Positions 11,681-22,708 of a stretch of 64,000 bases of DNA are shown here, piece by piece (within the stretch, counting starts at the first letter, position 1; the number at the start of each line of letters is the position of its first letter). The notes beneath the pieces are model-generated. The model saw only the letters and a list, made by a program, of their open reading frames with translations, made no database searches and was not told the DNA's origin. The translations under genes were made by a program, and so were the position numbers. The DNA is from Gnetum montanum (lineage: Eukaryota; Streptophyta; Gnetopsida; Gnetales; Gnetaceae): assembly GCA_015680685.1 (NCBI GenBank), contig MNCI01020972.1, forward strand, positions 50,207 to 114,206. The letters are read 5' to 3'.

Positions 11681-13440
11681 ACCTAGTGAAGAAATTGTTG
11701 TTTCTTTTTAGTGTCCAGCCCTTGGGGTAGTTCCTGCATGAGAAAATAAGTGAGGATGATGTCATACCATTTTGGCTCATTGGGCATTTTTGCATTCATA
11801 GCACCTACAAGGAGAGATTCATCAAGGAAATGATCATATAATGGGCTCTATTTCTCCTTGTCATCCCATCTTAGTCGTGATAAGTGATCTATGCCCGCAT
11901 TCTCCACACCTTTACGATCTACCATTGTGAGATTGAATTCCTACAAAATCACAAGCCATCGTATGACACAGGGGCTTACCTTTGGTTTATTCATTAGAAA
12001 TATGATGGTGCTATGATCTGTGTGCACAAATACTTTATAGCCAAGCACATAGTGCTTGAACCTCTCTAAAATGAACACCACTACCATCAAATCCTTTTAT
12101 GTGATGGTGTAGTTCAATTGTACACATGCGATGCTCTAGTTTGCATAGTGAATGTAATATGGATGCTTTTGATCATCCATCTGTGTAAGCACTACCCCCA
12201 AAGTATAATTTGATGCATCAATCATCACATGAAATAGTCTAGACCAATCTGGTGCTTGAAGAATGGGAGTTTTAACAAGCTTTTATTTTAACTATTGAAA
12301 TGTTGATTCACATACAGGGGTCTAGAAAAATGATACATCCTTCTTCATCAATTCTACCAATGGCTTGGCAATTTTGGAAAAATTCTTGATGAATTTCTAG
12401 TAGTAGCTAGCATGACCAAGGAATGACCAAACTTCTATGACTATTTTAGGTTTATAGCTTCTTCCTTGGATGACCCTTATTTTCTTAGGGTCCACCTTGA
12501 TTACTACTTTTGAGATGCAATGCCCCAATACTGTGCCTTACTAGACCATAAGATGGCTCTTTTACTAATTGATCCATAGATTTGTTTCAACACATATTTT
12601 CAACCCCTGCTCAAGACAGTCTAGAGCTTTCTTAAACATATCTTTGTAGGTAGAAAAATCATCCATAAAAACTTCTACCTTGCTACCGATTTTCCACTAA
12701 AAATGCTGAGAACTAATCATTGAAATGTGGTTGGGGCATTGCATATATCAAATGGCATCTGTCGGTAGGAAAAACTCTCCCAAGGACTTGTGAAAGTTTT
12801 CTTTGCCTAGTCCTTTGGTGCAATCCAGATTTAGTTATATCCACTATAACCATCTAGAAAGTTGTAATAGCTATGCTGCAAAATAGTGTCTAGCACTTAG
12901 TCAACCAAAGGCAATGGAAAATGATCCTTGAAAGTTTCCATGTTGAGCAACCAAAAATTAATGAACACGCATCATTTACCTTCTTTTTTGGCATGATCAT
13001 GAGTAGACTTATCCACTCACTATCTGCAACAAGGTAGATGAATCTTGCATTGAGGAGTTTTTCAGTCTTCTCTTTGACAATCTATTTTAACTTGGGATTC
13101 AAACGGCACTACAATTGTCATTTCAACTTGAAGGTAGGATCAATGTATATTCAATGCTGGCATATTCTTGGATCTATACCAGTGAACTCAAAATATGACT
13201 AGGCAAAGGTTGCTAACCATTTTTCCACAACTTTTATCAATTTTTTCTTTTGTTTTGCAGCAAGATTAGCATTAATGATAATCGACCTTCCATTTTTCAA
13301 AAATATGTACTCCATTCCAGTTGATAGTGTCTTCAATTCAAGGTGCTCTTATTTAAAATTATTAGGAATTTCTAGCTCACCCTAATTGATATCATCATTT
13401 TCTTCTTTGGAGAGTTGGTGGTGAACTTGCTCAAGTTCAT
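11681..13440 (-). pseudogene. Reverse transcriptase and RNase H of element C
   Basis: The minus-strand frame is broken by many stops. From high to low coordinates: the RT N-terminal segment with GIDPRICQH (about 13150-13180), fingers/palm with SDSEW-like ADSEW, the active site FMDDFSTY with the two Asp codons at 12658-12663, the connection FLGHASYY, and RNase H with MIDASNY (about 12215-12235), HTDHSTI and IDHLSRL (about 11880). FMDDFS instead of YVDD and the motif order are characteristic of the Athila branch. It makes cDNA and degrades the RNA strand in an intact element. Here the stops preclude function. Confidence 0.8.
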
Positions 13441-13489
13441 CCATACTTGCAACGTACTTGTACATTAGGCCCTCAGTCAGTTCCATGCA

Positions 13490-14056
13490 TAATGTACTAC
13501 TGCTAGTATCAACTATTAGCCATTGGGTGCCCTCTTATTTTGTGGCTTCTACGTATAGACATCTTTGGATATCCACTTTTGGTGCACACTACTTGCATGT
13601 AGAAATAGATGTTTTCTTTAGTGACCATAACTTCTACACACAATGGCACCCTGAATCACTATACGTGATACATGGAACTCTCTTCTTCTTGATCTTTCCA
13701 AATTCATTTTCTTTTGATATCTTTAGGGAAAGATCTCTAGTACCTATTTTAGCATCTATAGTACTTAGCCATGCCCTTTCAATAATAATTGAAAAGTCCA
13801 ACTTTCAATACTCCACTTTGATTACTAGGAAATCAGCTAGATATGACCACCCAGAAATGGTGGTGACGATGTCTTCAACTAGTCCCAATGGAACAGTGAT
13901 GGACGGGTCCACCAATTCTAGCTGGATGTTGCTCCTCTTCAAGGGAGGAAGGTTCCACATTATGTACATCTCATGTGAGATTAGATTAACACCAAAACCA
14001 GAGTCAAGAAGAGCTTTGCAAGGCTCAGTCCCAGCAATCTACAATTAAACTAAGGG
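13490..14056 (-). pseudogene. Aspartic protease of element C
   Basis: The minus strand encodes LLDSGFGVNLI (catalytic Asp-Ser-Gly near 14010), then VPLGLVEDI, a hydrophobic strand DFLVI, and IIERAWLST, where family copies have I-G-R (here Glu replaces Gly). The domain matches the protease of D, E and F in order and length. It would cleave the gag-pol polyprotein. A long plus-strand ORF over 13458-14048 is the antisense shadow of this domain. Confidence 0.75.
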
Positions 14057-15473
14057 ACTCCTAGGATTAGTTAATTTTTTGGGTAGGTTACCAACTCAAA
14101 TCCAGTTGGATACAACACGTGTCAACATTATAGTATGGATTCAAGAGGGATTTTGGTTTGAAGAGGACTTGGATAGAGAGAAAATAGAGGAAGTTGGAGG
14201 AGGGTTACCAACCATTGATGTGTCTGAGGGCTTTGGTGGACTGCGAGGTCAAAATAAGGGTCTTTTCTTCATTTGTTGTTTTGACCCACTAGATGGGTTA
14301 ACTGATTACAAGTTAACAACCCTTGTAGCATTCCTTTGTTGTGGTTGTGCAAAAAATTCATCCTACATGGATGGAGTAGGAAGTAGTTGTGCAGGAGGTG
14401 GAGGAGTACGTGCAAGAACAGGAGATGCATGAGGGTAGTAGGTGGTATCCCTCCTTGGATAGGGTGATTGGTATGTTTCAGGAGGGTAGTGGTGAGATTG
14501 GTAAGAAGAAATATGACTAGAGGATTCCCTTGTAGATGAAGGTTGTTGAACATAGTAACCATAGGGATTTGATTTCCAATAAGGATATTGTTATCTTGGA
14601 GGTGGCAATGCCCACGATTGTGGTTGCTGCTGCTACTAGTACACTTCGTAAGGTTGCGAAGGAGTTCCACTTGGATAGTATTGCTATGGTTGGTGGAACT
14701 ATCAAGGATTTCCTTGTGGATAAGGCAATCTTTTGGGTGTTTTCCTTTATGCAAGTCATGGATGTAAGGCATACACCCCAGATTCCTACAAGTGTGATAC
14801 AACTGGGCAACATCTCTTAGGATGTTCATACTAGCAAACATCACATCCACCATCATCATCTAAATCACTATATGCAATCACCTCTATCATAGCTATCTTA
14901 CCTTTATCCTTATATTTGACACATTCAACTCCCTTACATCTCCTATGCTCTCGCTCACCACTTTGCTCCTTGGACTCTTTAGTAATTTTTAGAATAGCTT
15001 GAAACTTATTGTCCATGGAGTCCCATAATTGATCAACCTTAGTCATAATTTCTAATTGCAATTTTTGGAATGGCAACATTTTCTGATTCACCACCTCATC
15101 TCTGGAAAATTCATCCTCACTGTCACAAAATCTAACTCTCTTTTTCCAAATGGAAGGATCTCTGTTGTATTCTTCTACACTTTCATGTTTTCTCAAATCT
15201 CCCTCCTCCTTGGCTACCTGCTCAATTAGTTTTTGAACCCGATTGATGCTCAACTCTGTCAATCTCCCTTTGGCATAGACAACAAGGGTTTTCTTGTTTT
15301 CATACCATAATCCATCTATGATATGGTGAAGCTAATCATGCTAAGAGTATCCATGGATGAAACACCAATGCAACAAAGAGTAGTATCGACCAATAACAGC
15401 ATCCAAGGGCTCATGATTCCCTTATTTCTACCCTTGAATTTGTTTTCTCAGATTAGATACTTGGGAGTACATA
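14057..15473 (-). pseudogene. gag: gag C-terminal half of element C
   Basis: The clearest part is the 143-codon minus frame 14831-15262 (EQVAKEEGDLRKHES, then VDQLWDSMDNKF, then DLDDDGGCDVC), equivalent to the gag segment of D at 23303-23950. Below it, the Pro/Gln/Tyr-rich linker continues in shifted frames down to the protease. The gag core at the upper end is cut at 15473, where sequence jumps directly into LTR. The N-terminal half of gag, the leader and the primer site are therefore deleted. Confidence 0.7.
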
Positions 15474-15919
15474 ATTTTGTAACTTAATTGATAAAAATTA
15501 ATTGTTGCATAAATAGCATTAATGTAAATTACATGAAATAACAATATGTAAATGTATAAGAGAGAGAATCTCAAGTGCTACAAGGAATGGATCAAAGAGC
15601 TTGTATTTATTGCCAACACAACGGTGTGCTCAAGTACATCAATGGTTGAATAAAGATCCATTCACACTTAGACCTCCTACTATGGACACCTAGAAAATAT
15701 TATAACTTTCAAATGGACAAACTACAAGAGCTTCACTACTGACTGCTAAAAACTTACTTCCAATTATACACCTGGGCACTATTTTTATAGACTCAAGAAT
15801 AACCCTACAATATCAAATGTACGATATTGCATCTTAGGCTGTGATATCATGTACCCGATATCGTGTACCTGATATCACAACCACCCTGATATCAGAGTAA
15901 TGAAAAACATGATTTATCT
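15474..15919 (-). repeat. Truncated 5' LTR of element C
   Basis: Aligns with 8000-8447 of the 3' LTR (shared landmarks: 'aaaaattaattg', 'tctcaagtgctacaaggaatg', 'gaataaagatccattcacactt', 'cagagtaatgaaaaacatga'). About 435 bp of the gag-proximal LTR part is missing. The right end meets atagt, the probable target-site duplication. Confidence 0.75.
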
Positions 15920-16370
15920 ATAGTTATGTCTTATATTCAACTCCTTGAGTGCCTAAGAACACTTTAAGTGTGGTTATACAAGGGCACTAAGGGCTAGAGC
16001 CTGCTTTGGAGAGAATACACTTATATAACTATTGTATTTCATTCTTTCTAAGAAATTTTACATCGTCTTGTGTGTTCCAAGATCATCAAAATTCTAATAA
16101 AGACTTCTTGTAATCTCTAATAATCTATCCATATGTTAGAAATTTATTATCCATTTCTTATCTATATCATAAACTTTTGTTTCTTGAGATTCTTTCTTCA
16201 TGAACCTTAAACACTAACTTGTTGAAAACTGTTAATCACTCATGGCCAATGATCCTCTAGATAAGCTTTACATATTTCAAACATTTCATTTGACTCATTT
16301 TTACCAAGAGAAATCAATAAAAAATTTTAGCTTTTTAATAGTAATGTTATAGTTACGATTTCATAGGCAC

Positions 16371-16450
16371 CTACGATGACATATCTATGATGTATGATCT
16401 ATGATGTCACACATAGAAAACTAGTATATATATGTGTGAAAGTTAGTAAA
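16371..16450 (+). promoter_or_regulatory. Internal promoter-like block of element B
   Basis: Contains repeated ATCTATGATGT-type inverted motifs (16371-16416) followed by 'agtatatatatgtg' (about 16422-16435). It corresponds in position to A's block at 2083-2150 but carries B's own palindrome type, which is the one in B's LTR (17602-17627). Promoter function is inferred. Confidence 0.4.
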
Positions 16451-17482
16451 ATGTTTTATTTCTCTCATTTATAGAAAGAGAAGTTTTTATAGTTTTTTTT
16501 CTAGAACGCTTACACACTAGCTTTCAAAGTTCATAACTTCATCTTCGTAACTTCAATTTCCAAAATTCTTAAATCTTGTTGATCCTGAACTGCTCAACTT
16601 AGTCATGGGGGGATGCATTTTGCAATATAAGTGAAAATTTAAGCCAAAAGTTATTAAGACCTGAAGATACTATAAATGGTAAGCACAAAGAAATAATAAT
16701 AATATTAACATTAATAAATCAAACTAAGACCAGAAAGATTTAGATAGTACTCCTAAAAGACCATCCCAACTATTTTAGGCCATAATAAGCAAGAAAATGA
16801 TAACAAGGTCACAAGTAACTAAATAATATAACACCTTGGGGATTACTCTTTTGCAAATTTTTCTAACTTTGTAATCATAAGATAATAATAACTTAATCTA
16901 ACCAAGAGTACAAGAAGGGTTATGAACAATTAAGGATCAATGAAAATACTTTGGTAATCCTAAACTCTTGATTGATTGCATATGGTCTCAAATAGGATAT
17001 TAAAAAGAGGATCTTCATAACCTGGATGTTGCAAAGATGTAACTCCAAGAATCTCCATTATGGCCACACTAACCAACAATGGAGAATAGAACTTAAGAGA
17101 AACGTACCAATTCTGGTAAAATAAAGAATCCAATGAAATAGTTAAAATCAACAGAGTCTCTCTGTCATACTCATTAGAGAGGACATATTAAAAAAAAGAT
17201 AAATATAAAAGAGGAGAAACTTTCTAGAAGCCTAATGACAAAGGGAAAAAGCTGATGGAAGAGCCATAATCACTTGAAATATGAACTACATTGAGCCACT
17301 TCAAATTTTTTTTTCTTTTTGGTTTGTCATATAACTGTATCTTTTTTGTACAGACCACTACGACACTCAAAGTTAATCAATAGTTAGTGTTAGTCAATAA
17401 TCTAGTACCTTTCCAATTTTGTAAAAAAATCTTGGTCCTATCATGTTAACTTGAGGATGAATTTTAGTGAATTGTAAAGGTA

Positions 17483-18546
17483 TGATAAATCATTAGTTAG
17501 CTAAGATATCGTAGATACTATGTTGTAGATGCTACATTGCATCTATGTTGTAGCATCCTTGTCAGTGCATCTCAATTGGCTACTACATTGTAGATGATAT
17601 GTTGCATCTATGATGTCATAGATGCAATGTTGCATCTATTTGATAAAGTTAATTTTTATTTACCTACTATGATATCATATCTATAATGTTGTATATTCAA
17701 TATTGTAGCACCTACCATGACATCATAGATCTAATATTGTAGGATTTTTGTAGCCTATAAATACAATACTTGGATGCACAAATCCACATAAGTTTCATTC
17801 CACTTTAGGTAGATTCTTACAATTTTTTTTCATAGTTTTAACGATAGAGAGTGAATTCTTGTAGTGTGGTGTTGAGTAGTTATATGGAATCTTTATTCAA
17901 GTGAAATATACTTGGGCACAATTTATAATCAAAAATAAAGATCGAGATTGCTTTTCATCATTACAACATCCACTTATTTTTATTGTTTTACTTAGCATAG
18001 GTTTTTACTGTTTTCTTAGCATATTTTTTTCTATTTTCTTAGTTTAATAATTTACATTTTCAAGTATTTTACTTTCTTGTTCATTAGTAAAGTAGAATGA
18101 GTATGACTATTTTTGAGCATTTAAGTGTAATTGTTTGGTAATCCCAGTAGTGTTATTGTTTGGTTCACGTAGTAGCATAATGGTTTATGACCCAATAATG
18201 ATTACATGAGCTTAAGATGTGTACATTAAGCCAAGATCAAATGGTCATTGCTCTAGGCTAGAGTAGATTTACCTTACCATCATTACTTAGACTTAGGACT
18301 ACATTTCATTCCCAATTATGTTTATCGCTAAGAGTAATCAAGGCCTAACAACATCGATTATTATGTCTGACTTTGGACTAAACCATAGGTGATAAAGCTA
18401 CCATTAGTGCAAGTGAAAATACATTGTCCTATGATCAATGCTTAACAATATAAATGCCACAAGTAGTCACATCCACAGAATTCAACCAAATTGTGTGAGC
18501 ACTTGTGATTCATATGGTTGCATGTAGGGGTACTTCTTGCTCATCA
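17483..18546 (+). repeat. 3' LTR of element B
   Basis: A 1,064-bp LTR starting TGATAAATCATT and ending GCTCATCA, with TATAAATA near 17756-17763. U3 holds palindromes of the TGCATCTATGATGTCATAGATGCA type (best copy 17602-17627, 26 bp, broken only at the centre) instead of GATATCGC. The last 271 bp (18276-18546) are also part of the segment duplicated at 27210-27480. Confidence 0.75.
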
Positions 18547-19085
18547 TATGGTCTTGGAATTTGTTCTTCATGAAAAATATCTTGAAGGATAAATTCTAGC
18601 TAATATGGATCATCTTGGACATAAGGAATATCTCGTGATGGTCGATAATTATTCTTGGATCATGGCTTCTTATTTTATCATTGGATCATAGCTAGTTATT
18701 GATTCTGATTAACCATTTGATCGTGGTTTGTGCTTATAATAAATGTAACATCCCATTCCCAAGTGTCATGGAAAATATCAAATATATATTATTGATGCAT
18801 AAATATGGGTCATGCAATGACACCCTTGAAAAACTTGTTTTAAGAGACTATTGGCTAAGATGCTTTTCGTGTGGGTACGAAAACCTAGAAATAATCTTAG
18901 CTAGTGAGGGCAATGTGGTGTTTCAATACACATAAACCATGATATTTAATGATGTTGATAATTTTAAAAGAGCAAAGTTTTAAAATTAAACCTAGAATCT
19001 AAGATCATTCACAAAGTAAACTTTAGGAAATGAATTAACAACTTGGCAAGGAATATTAAATAAACGTAACTATTCATTAAACAAG
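18276..19085. repeat. Duplicated segment, copy 1, left part
   Basis: Matches 27210-28020 over its whole length with scattered substitutions (810 versus 811 bp). It holds the end of B's LTR and 540 bp of flank. It is interrupted at 19085 by element D and resumes at 26384. An ORF at 18699-18935 is shared with copy 2 only because of the duplication; I see no protein family in it. Confidence 0.85.
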
Positions 19086-20024
19086 TGATGAGTGGTGACG
19101 TACCCCTACAATCAACCATACGAAACGAGTGTAGCATGCATGATCCAATCAAACTCAGTAGACTAAATGCCTAAACACCCCATGGAACACTTGGGGTTAA
19201 TCATTTGTTGGCTTCCCAAACTTACTTGTTGTTGTCACGGTGTATGGTTAAGTAAGTCCGAAGTATATGATTTTTTTGGTCTTTTATGGTTTTTTCTCCT
19301 ACAATATGAGGTGAAGGGTTGAGAAACTAACTAACTCTAACTAAGGACCTAAGTCTGAAGTAACTAGCGTCAGCATCCGTTCCCACTTATTGTACACACC
19401 CTGAACTATGCAACTGTCGCTACCAAATGCTAATCGTTACTAGGATCACCACATGTAACGCATGTGCTCAAAGTGGTCATACTGAGGCACCTAACTAGAC
19501 TAAGTATGATGAGCAGCTAATTCCTTAACTAGTCGTACACATCCGTAGATGCTCATAATCAAGTCGTACTCATCCCATGTTCTAGGAGACAAGGGTGAGA
19601 GAATCTAATCGCGATGAGTAGCCGATTCCTTGGTTAGCCATACACATTCATCAATGCTCGTAACCAAGTCATACTCATGCCACATTACTAGGAAAATAAT
19701 AAATAACATTAAATAAAACCTATTCCATGCACTACAAGGTTTATCCACAAAGCTCATCTTTATTTTCATACATTACTTGCATTCAGGTACAAAGCTGCTC
19801 GAATAAAGATCCATTCACTTAGGGACTCCTACTGTAGGCACATGGAAAATATTCTATCTCTGGAGTGATCAAATTGCCAGAGCTTTGCTACTTCTAGCCT
19901 AGGATGAGAAATGAGGGGAGTGCCGCCTCTTATTTATAGATTTGGCGGCGGACTACGATATCGCATACACGATATCACAGGGGATGAAGCGATATTGCAA
20001 CAGCTATGATATCGCGTCTCATCA
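19086..20024 (-). repeat. 3' LTR of element D
   Basis: A 939-bp LTR, tgatgagtgg to tctcatca on the plus strand. The minus-strand TATA box TATAAATA is at 19931-19938, with palindromic GATATCGC copies at 19956-20018 upstream of it in transcription direction. Pairs with 25441-26378. Confidence 0.9.
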
Positions 20025-20042
20025 TGCCTCCATGACTAAATG
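20025..20042 (-). other. Polypurine tract of element D
   Basis: The minus strand reads 'catttagtcatggaggca' directly before the 3' LTR, the same tract as in E (51535-51550) and F (48552-48567) with one purine-run substitution. Confidence 0.7.
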
Positions 20043-20161
20043 AAAACTTGTCCTCAAGTTCCTTACAATAATATCAGGTAAGTATGGGATTATTGAGGAG
20101 AATGGAACTAATGGGATGACATGTGAACGGATCATTATTACAAGACTTGACAAACTGGTGT

Positions 20162-20593
20162 TCATGACAACAAGGGTGAACACCTTATTACAATGACATC
20201 TGGCCTTTGTTGGCAACTAAGAAAGAGAGAGAAAGAAAGAAGTGTTGCTGCTACCAACACCAAGATTGCGCCTTCACTGTCCATCCATAAGCACGCCATC
20301 GATCTTGCTCCTTGCATAGCTACTTCAACTTTGCTCCATTCCAAGTGTTTTCTCCAGATCCAATCCATGATTGTATAATCGCCATCTGCACACACAACAA
20401 AATCGTATATTAGCAAGGGTAATTGAATCATCATGTAATTGATACCTTGCTTTGGTGTAGGTCCATTGGCTAGGTTGTGGTATGGCTGATATGGATCTAG
20501 GAATATGTTACTGATGACTACCGAAGGTGTAGGGGTTAGGAAGAAAATCAAAAATTTTGAGGCTAAAGGAAAATTGAAAAAATCAGTCCTCAT
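20162..20593 (-). CDS. Env-position ORF of element D, 143 codons, unrecognised
   Basis: The longest open frame in D's 3' region. It starts at an ATG just downstream of a PPT-like motif (20592-20610). The product has a hydrophobic N-terminal segment (residues 8-20), a Pro/Asn-rich middle, MDWIWRKHLEW (about residues 75-85), and a hydrophobic stretch near the C-terminus (AILVLVAATLLSFSLF) that could be a membrane segment. Bases 20386-20445 look like a 60-bp intron (GTATCAATT, TTGCTAAT, TGTGTGCAG) but are also in frame and stop-free here, so they may be coding. E and F carry the homologous region with stops. No family is recognised, and expression is inference. Confidence 0.35.
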   Translation of the reverse strand: MRTDFFNFPLASKFLIFFLTPTPSVVISNIFLDPYQPYHNLANGPTPKQGINYMMIQLPLLIYDFVVCADGDYTIMDWIWRKHLEWSKVEVAMQGARSMACLWMDSEGAILVLVAATLLSFSLFLSCQQRPDVIVIRCSPLLS

Positions 20594-20599
20594 AACCCC

Positions 20600-22100
20600 A
20601 TGACTAATCGCGAACCTCTGATAGCATTAAAATGGAGAAAGAAAAGGAGTAAGAAAGATAAATAAAAAGGAACAACTATGGCATCGATGAAATGGATGTC
20701 AAGATGGAAATGAACAAAATAAAATTAATTGCAAAATGTTAAGGCAAAGAATTTAACTAATGTACCAAATAGGAATGTCAGTGGGTCCTCCCCAAAGTAG
20801 GCTCATGCCATTAATGCCCTAACAAACCCACATTCAAAGAGTCCGTGGTCCCTAGGAATGTCATTTGGAACAAGAGTTAAAGTCTTAACCACAAGAATTT
20901 ACCAAAAAGAAAACAATGCATCAACCAAAATATATACACTAATGATACAACCGGCAATGAGGTGAACAATGGAGAGAAGGATGGAGAGAAGAGAATGGAA
21001 TGGAATCCCAAGAACAAGGTGGTGTACAGCCCCTTGTGTGTTGGATGATTAATGTGACTTGGTAAATCTCATTCCAACTCCGGCCTCAAACCAACCACAT
21101 CCAGTGACTTCGCATCAATGCATTCGGTTAAACCATCCACTTGGGCAACAAGAATGCACACTCCAAGAGCCACCACCATTCCGACGAAACAAAGGAGAGA
21201 ATGGGAAGCGAGAAGGGCCTTAGTTAGAGGGAACACTTTTGGTTCCATAACCAATGCTTGTAGCCCACGTTTATTCATCTAAGGGGTGTGCTTTGAATTC
21301 TCACTTGGTATTTTTTTTTTGTGTTTTGTGTTTTTATACGTGAGAACCACACCATGCAAAGGCTTCTTATTTTTATTGTCTCAGCTTCTGATAATTGGGT
21401 AACATCGGAACGGCAAGAAAACCCAAGAAGAAACATTCAAGCACCTAAGAGAATGATTAACACAAAAGCATCAAGTTCCTTTGAAGTCACACCCTTTTCA
21501 ATCCATGAGTCCTTCCTTAGTTTGAGAAATCCCCAGTCACCGATTTGTTAAAGTTCTTATTAGAAGAGGGACTGTACATTTCCAAGCCAAGAGAAACCAT
21601 AGAAATTGATGGATGGATGGATAAAGTGGTCTCATTGCGTACCATATCAAAAGAAACATACCTTAGTATCAACATCGTGACTTAAAGGTAAAAACCAAAC
21701 ATGAGCAATCAATATGAAAATAGTTCATATCATCATGGAGAACACTTATTATGGGACAAACTTACAGGGTGGATCACACATACACACACACAAAATGGAA
21801 AAAGTATAATGATGTTATAAAACAAAAATAAGAAAAATTCAAGAAATTTGTAAAACAAAAATTAGAAAAGTTAAAGAAATTTGTAAAACAAAAATGTGTA
21901 AAATAAAAACATTATAAAACAAAAACGTTGTAAAAAAAATTGAAAAAGAACCGAGGGCCCCATATGGTTAGCATAGGTGGCCATATCCCCCATGACTAAG
22001 TTTTAAGGGAGAGATCTAAAATAATGAACGTCTGTTTGAATTTCTTAGAAGTTCCCAACTTCTCCCAATTGATGATCTTAGATTGAGGGATGGAAGTTGG
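20600..22100 (-). other. 3' noncoding region of element D
   Basis: No supported gene. Contains the family block (minus of gtgggtcctccccaaagtaggc, 20781-20802), A/T-rich runs near 21800-21950, and the post-pol purine tract at 21979-22000. The interval near 22020-22110 holds the pol-deletion junction shared with element F. Confidence 0.6.
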
Positions 22101-22117
22101 TGATGCTCATATTCCAA

Positions 22118-22708
22118 TGTGTCTATTCCTTCGTTGTTGGCATGGGTTTCCTTAGTTCATTCCATGCACATTTTTTTGCTCCTTCGAGTAGCTGTCAACC
22201 ATGGGGTGTCTACTACTAGTTGTGTGGTTGCTACATACAGGCATCTTTGTTGCAAAGTTTCTTGGGCACACCTGTTACATGAAGACATTTCCTCCATGTC
22301 ATCACCCGATGAATCACTATATGTGATGCATGGAACTTTTCTCTTCTCAATATTTCCACAAATGTTTATCTTAGAGATTTCTAAGGAAAGATTGCAGATC
22401 CTAAGGCATGCATCTACTATACTAAGCCATGCCCTTCCCATTATAATTGGGAAGTCCCCTTCATTGTTGTTCACTTCAATCACCAAGAAATCAGCTGGGT
22501 AAGACCAACCACACATAGTGGTGATGATGTCCTCCACCAATCCCAAGGGAATGGTGATGGACTAGTCTGCCAGCTCTAGTTGAATGTTGCTCTTCTTAAG
22601 TTGTGGCAGGTTCCAGGCATGGTACATCTCACGTGAAATTAAGTTGACTCCAGAACCTAAGTCAAGAAGAGCCCTGTGTGGTTCATTTCTGGCAATCTGC
22701 AAATAGAT
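22118..22708 (-). pseudogene. Aspartic protease of element D
   Basis: Minus frame continuous with the preceding gag frame apart from stops (for example after LTDPRSP and in ELAD*SIT). The catalytic triad reads DLG instead of DSG (LLDLGSGVNL, about 22650), a single C-to-T type change that removes the conserved Ser/Thr. Downstream are GLVEDIITTM, DFLVIEV and IIMGRAWLS, the flap-side and Gly-Arg motifs. The 129-codon ORF 22157-22546 covers the C-terminal half. The protein would process gag; the stops and DLG argue against activity. Confidence 0.75.

Larger units (their letters stand above)
7565..15919 (-). mobile_element. Element C: Athila-like LTR retrotransposon with full pol order, nested in B
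   Basis: A minus-strand element with 3' LTR 7565-8447, polypurine tract, a long 3' region, then (reading leftward from high to low coordinates) gag, protease, RT, RNase H and integrase, and a truncated 5' LTR 15474-15919. The order protease-RT-RNase H-integrase defines Ty3/gypsy. Flanking pentamers atagg (7560-7564) and atagt (15920-15924) look like a target-site duplication with one mismatch. Both flanks are parts of one 3' region (element B), which confirms nested insertion. The primer site, gag N-terminus and about half of the 5' LTR are deleted. All coding parts carry stops. Confidence 0.85.
15920..18546 (+). mobile_element. Element B, right visible part: 3' region and 3' LTR
   Basis: Continues element B after the insertion of C. 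The family block is present in decayed form (about 16000-16020), followed by an internal promoter-like block, a PPT-like motif (16598-16614), a remnant of the accessory ORF and the 3' LTR 17483-18546. Bases 17219-17270 ('tctagaagcctaatgacaaa', 'tggaagagcc') match the C-terminal end of A's accessory ORF (5338-5382), so B once had that ORF, now mostly deleted or unrecognisable. No usable coding region remains. Confidence 0.65.

Noticed and set aside
13458-14048. 196-codon plus-strand ORF
   Set aside because: It is the antisense of the protease domain of element C; the minus strand carries the DSG, GLVED and RAWL motifs.
14269-14859. 196-codon minus-strand ORF in element C
   Set aside because: His/Leu-rich composition with no family match. 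It is an out-of-frame reading of the Pro/Gln/Tyr-rich gag linker, whose true frame matches D and E.
5574-18546. 5574-6517 and 17483-18546 as the two LTRs of one element
   Set aside because: Their lengths (944 and 1,064 bp) and palindrome types differ, the flanks ggcta and tatgg do not match, no primer site follows 6517, and 5574 is directly preceded by the polypurine tract of A.
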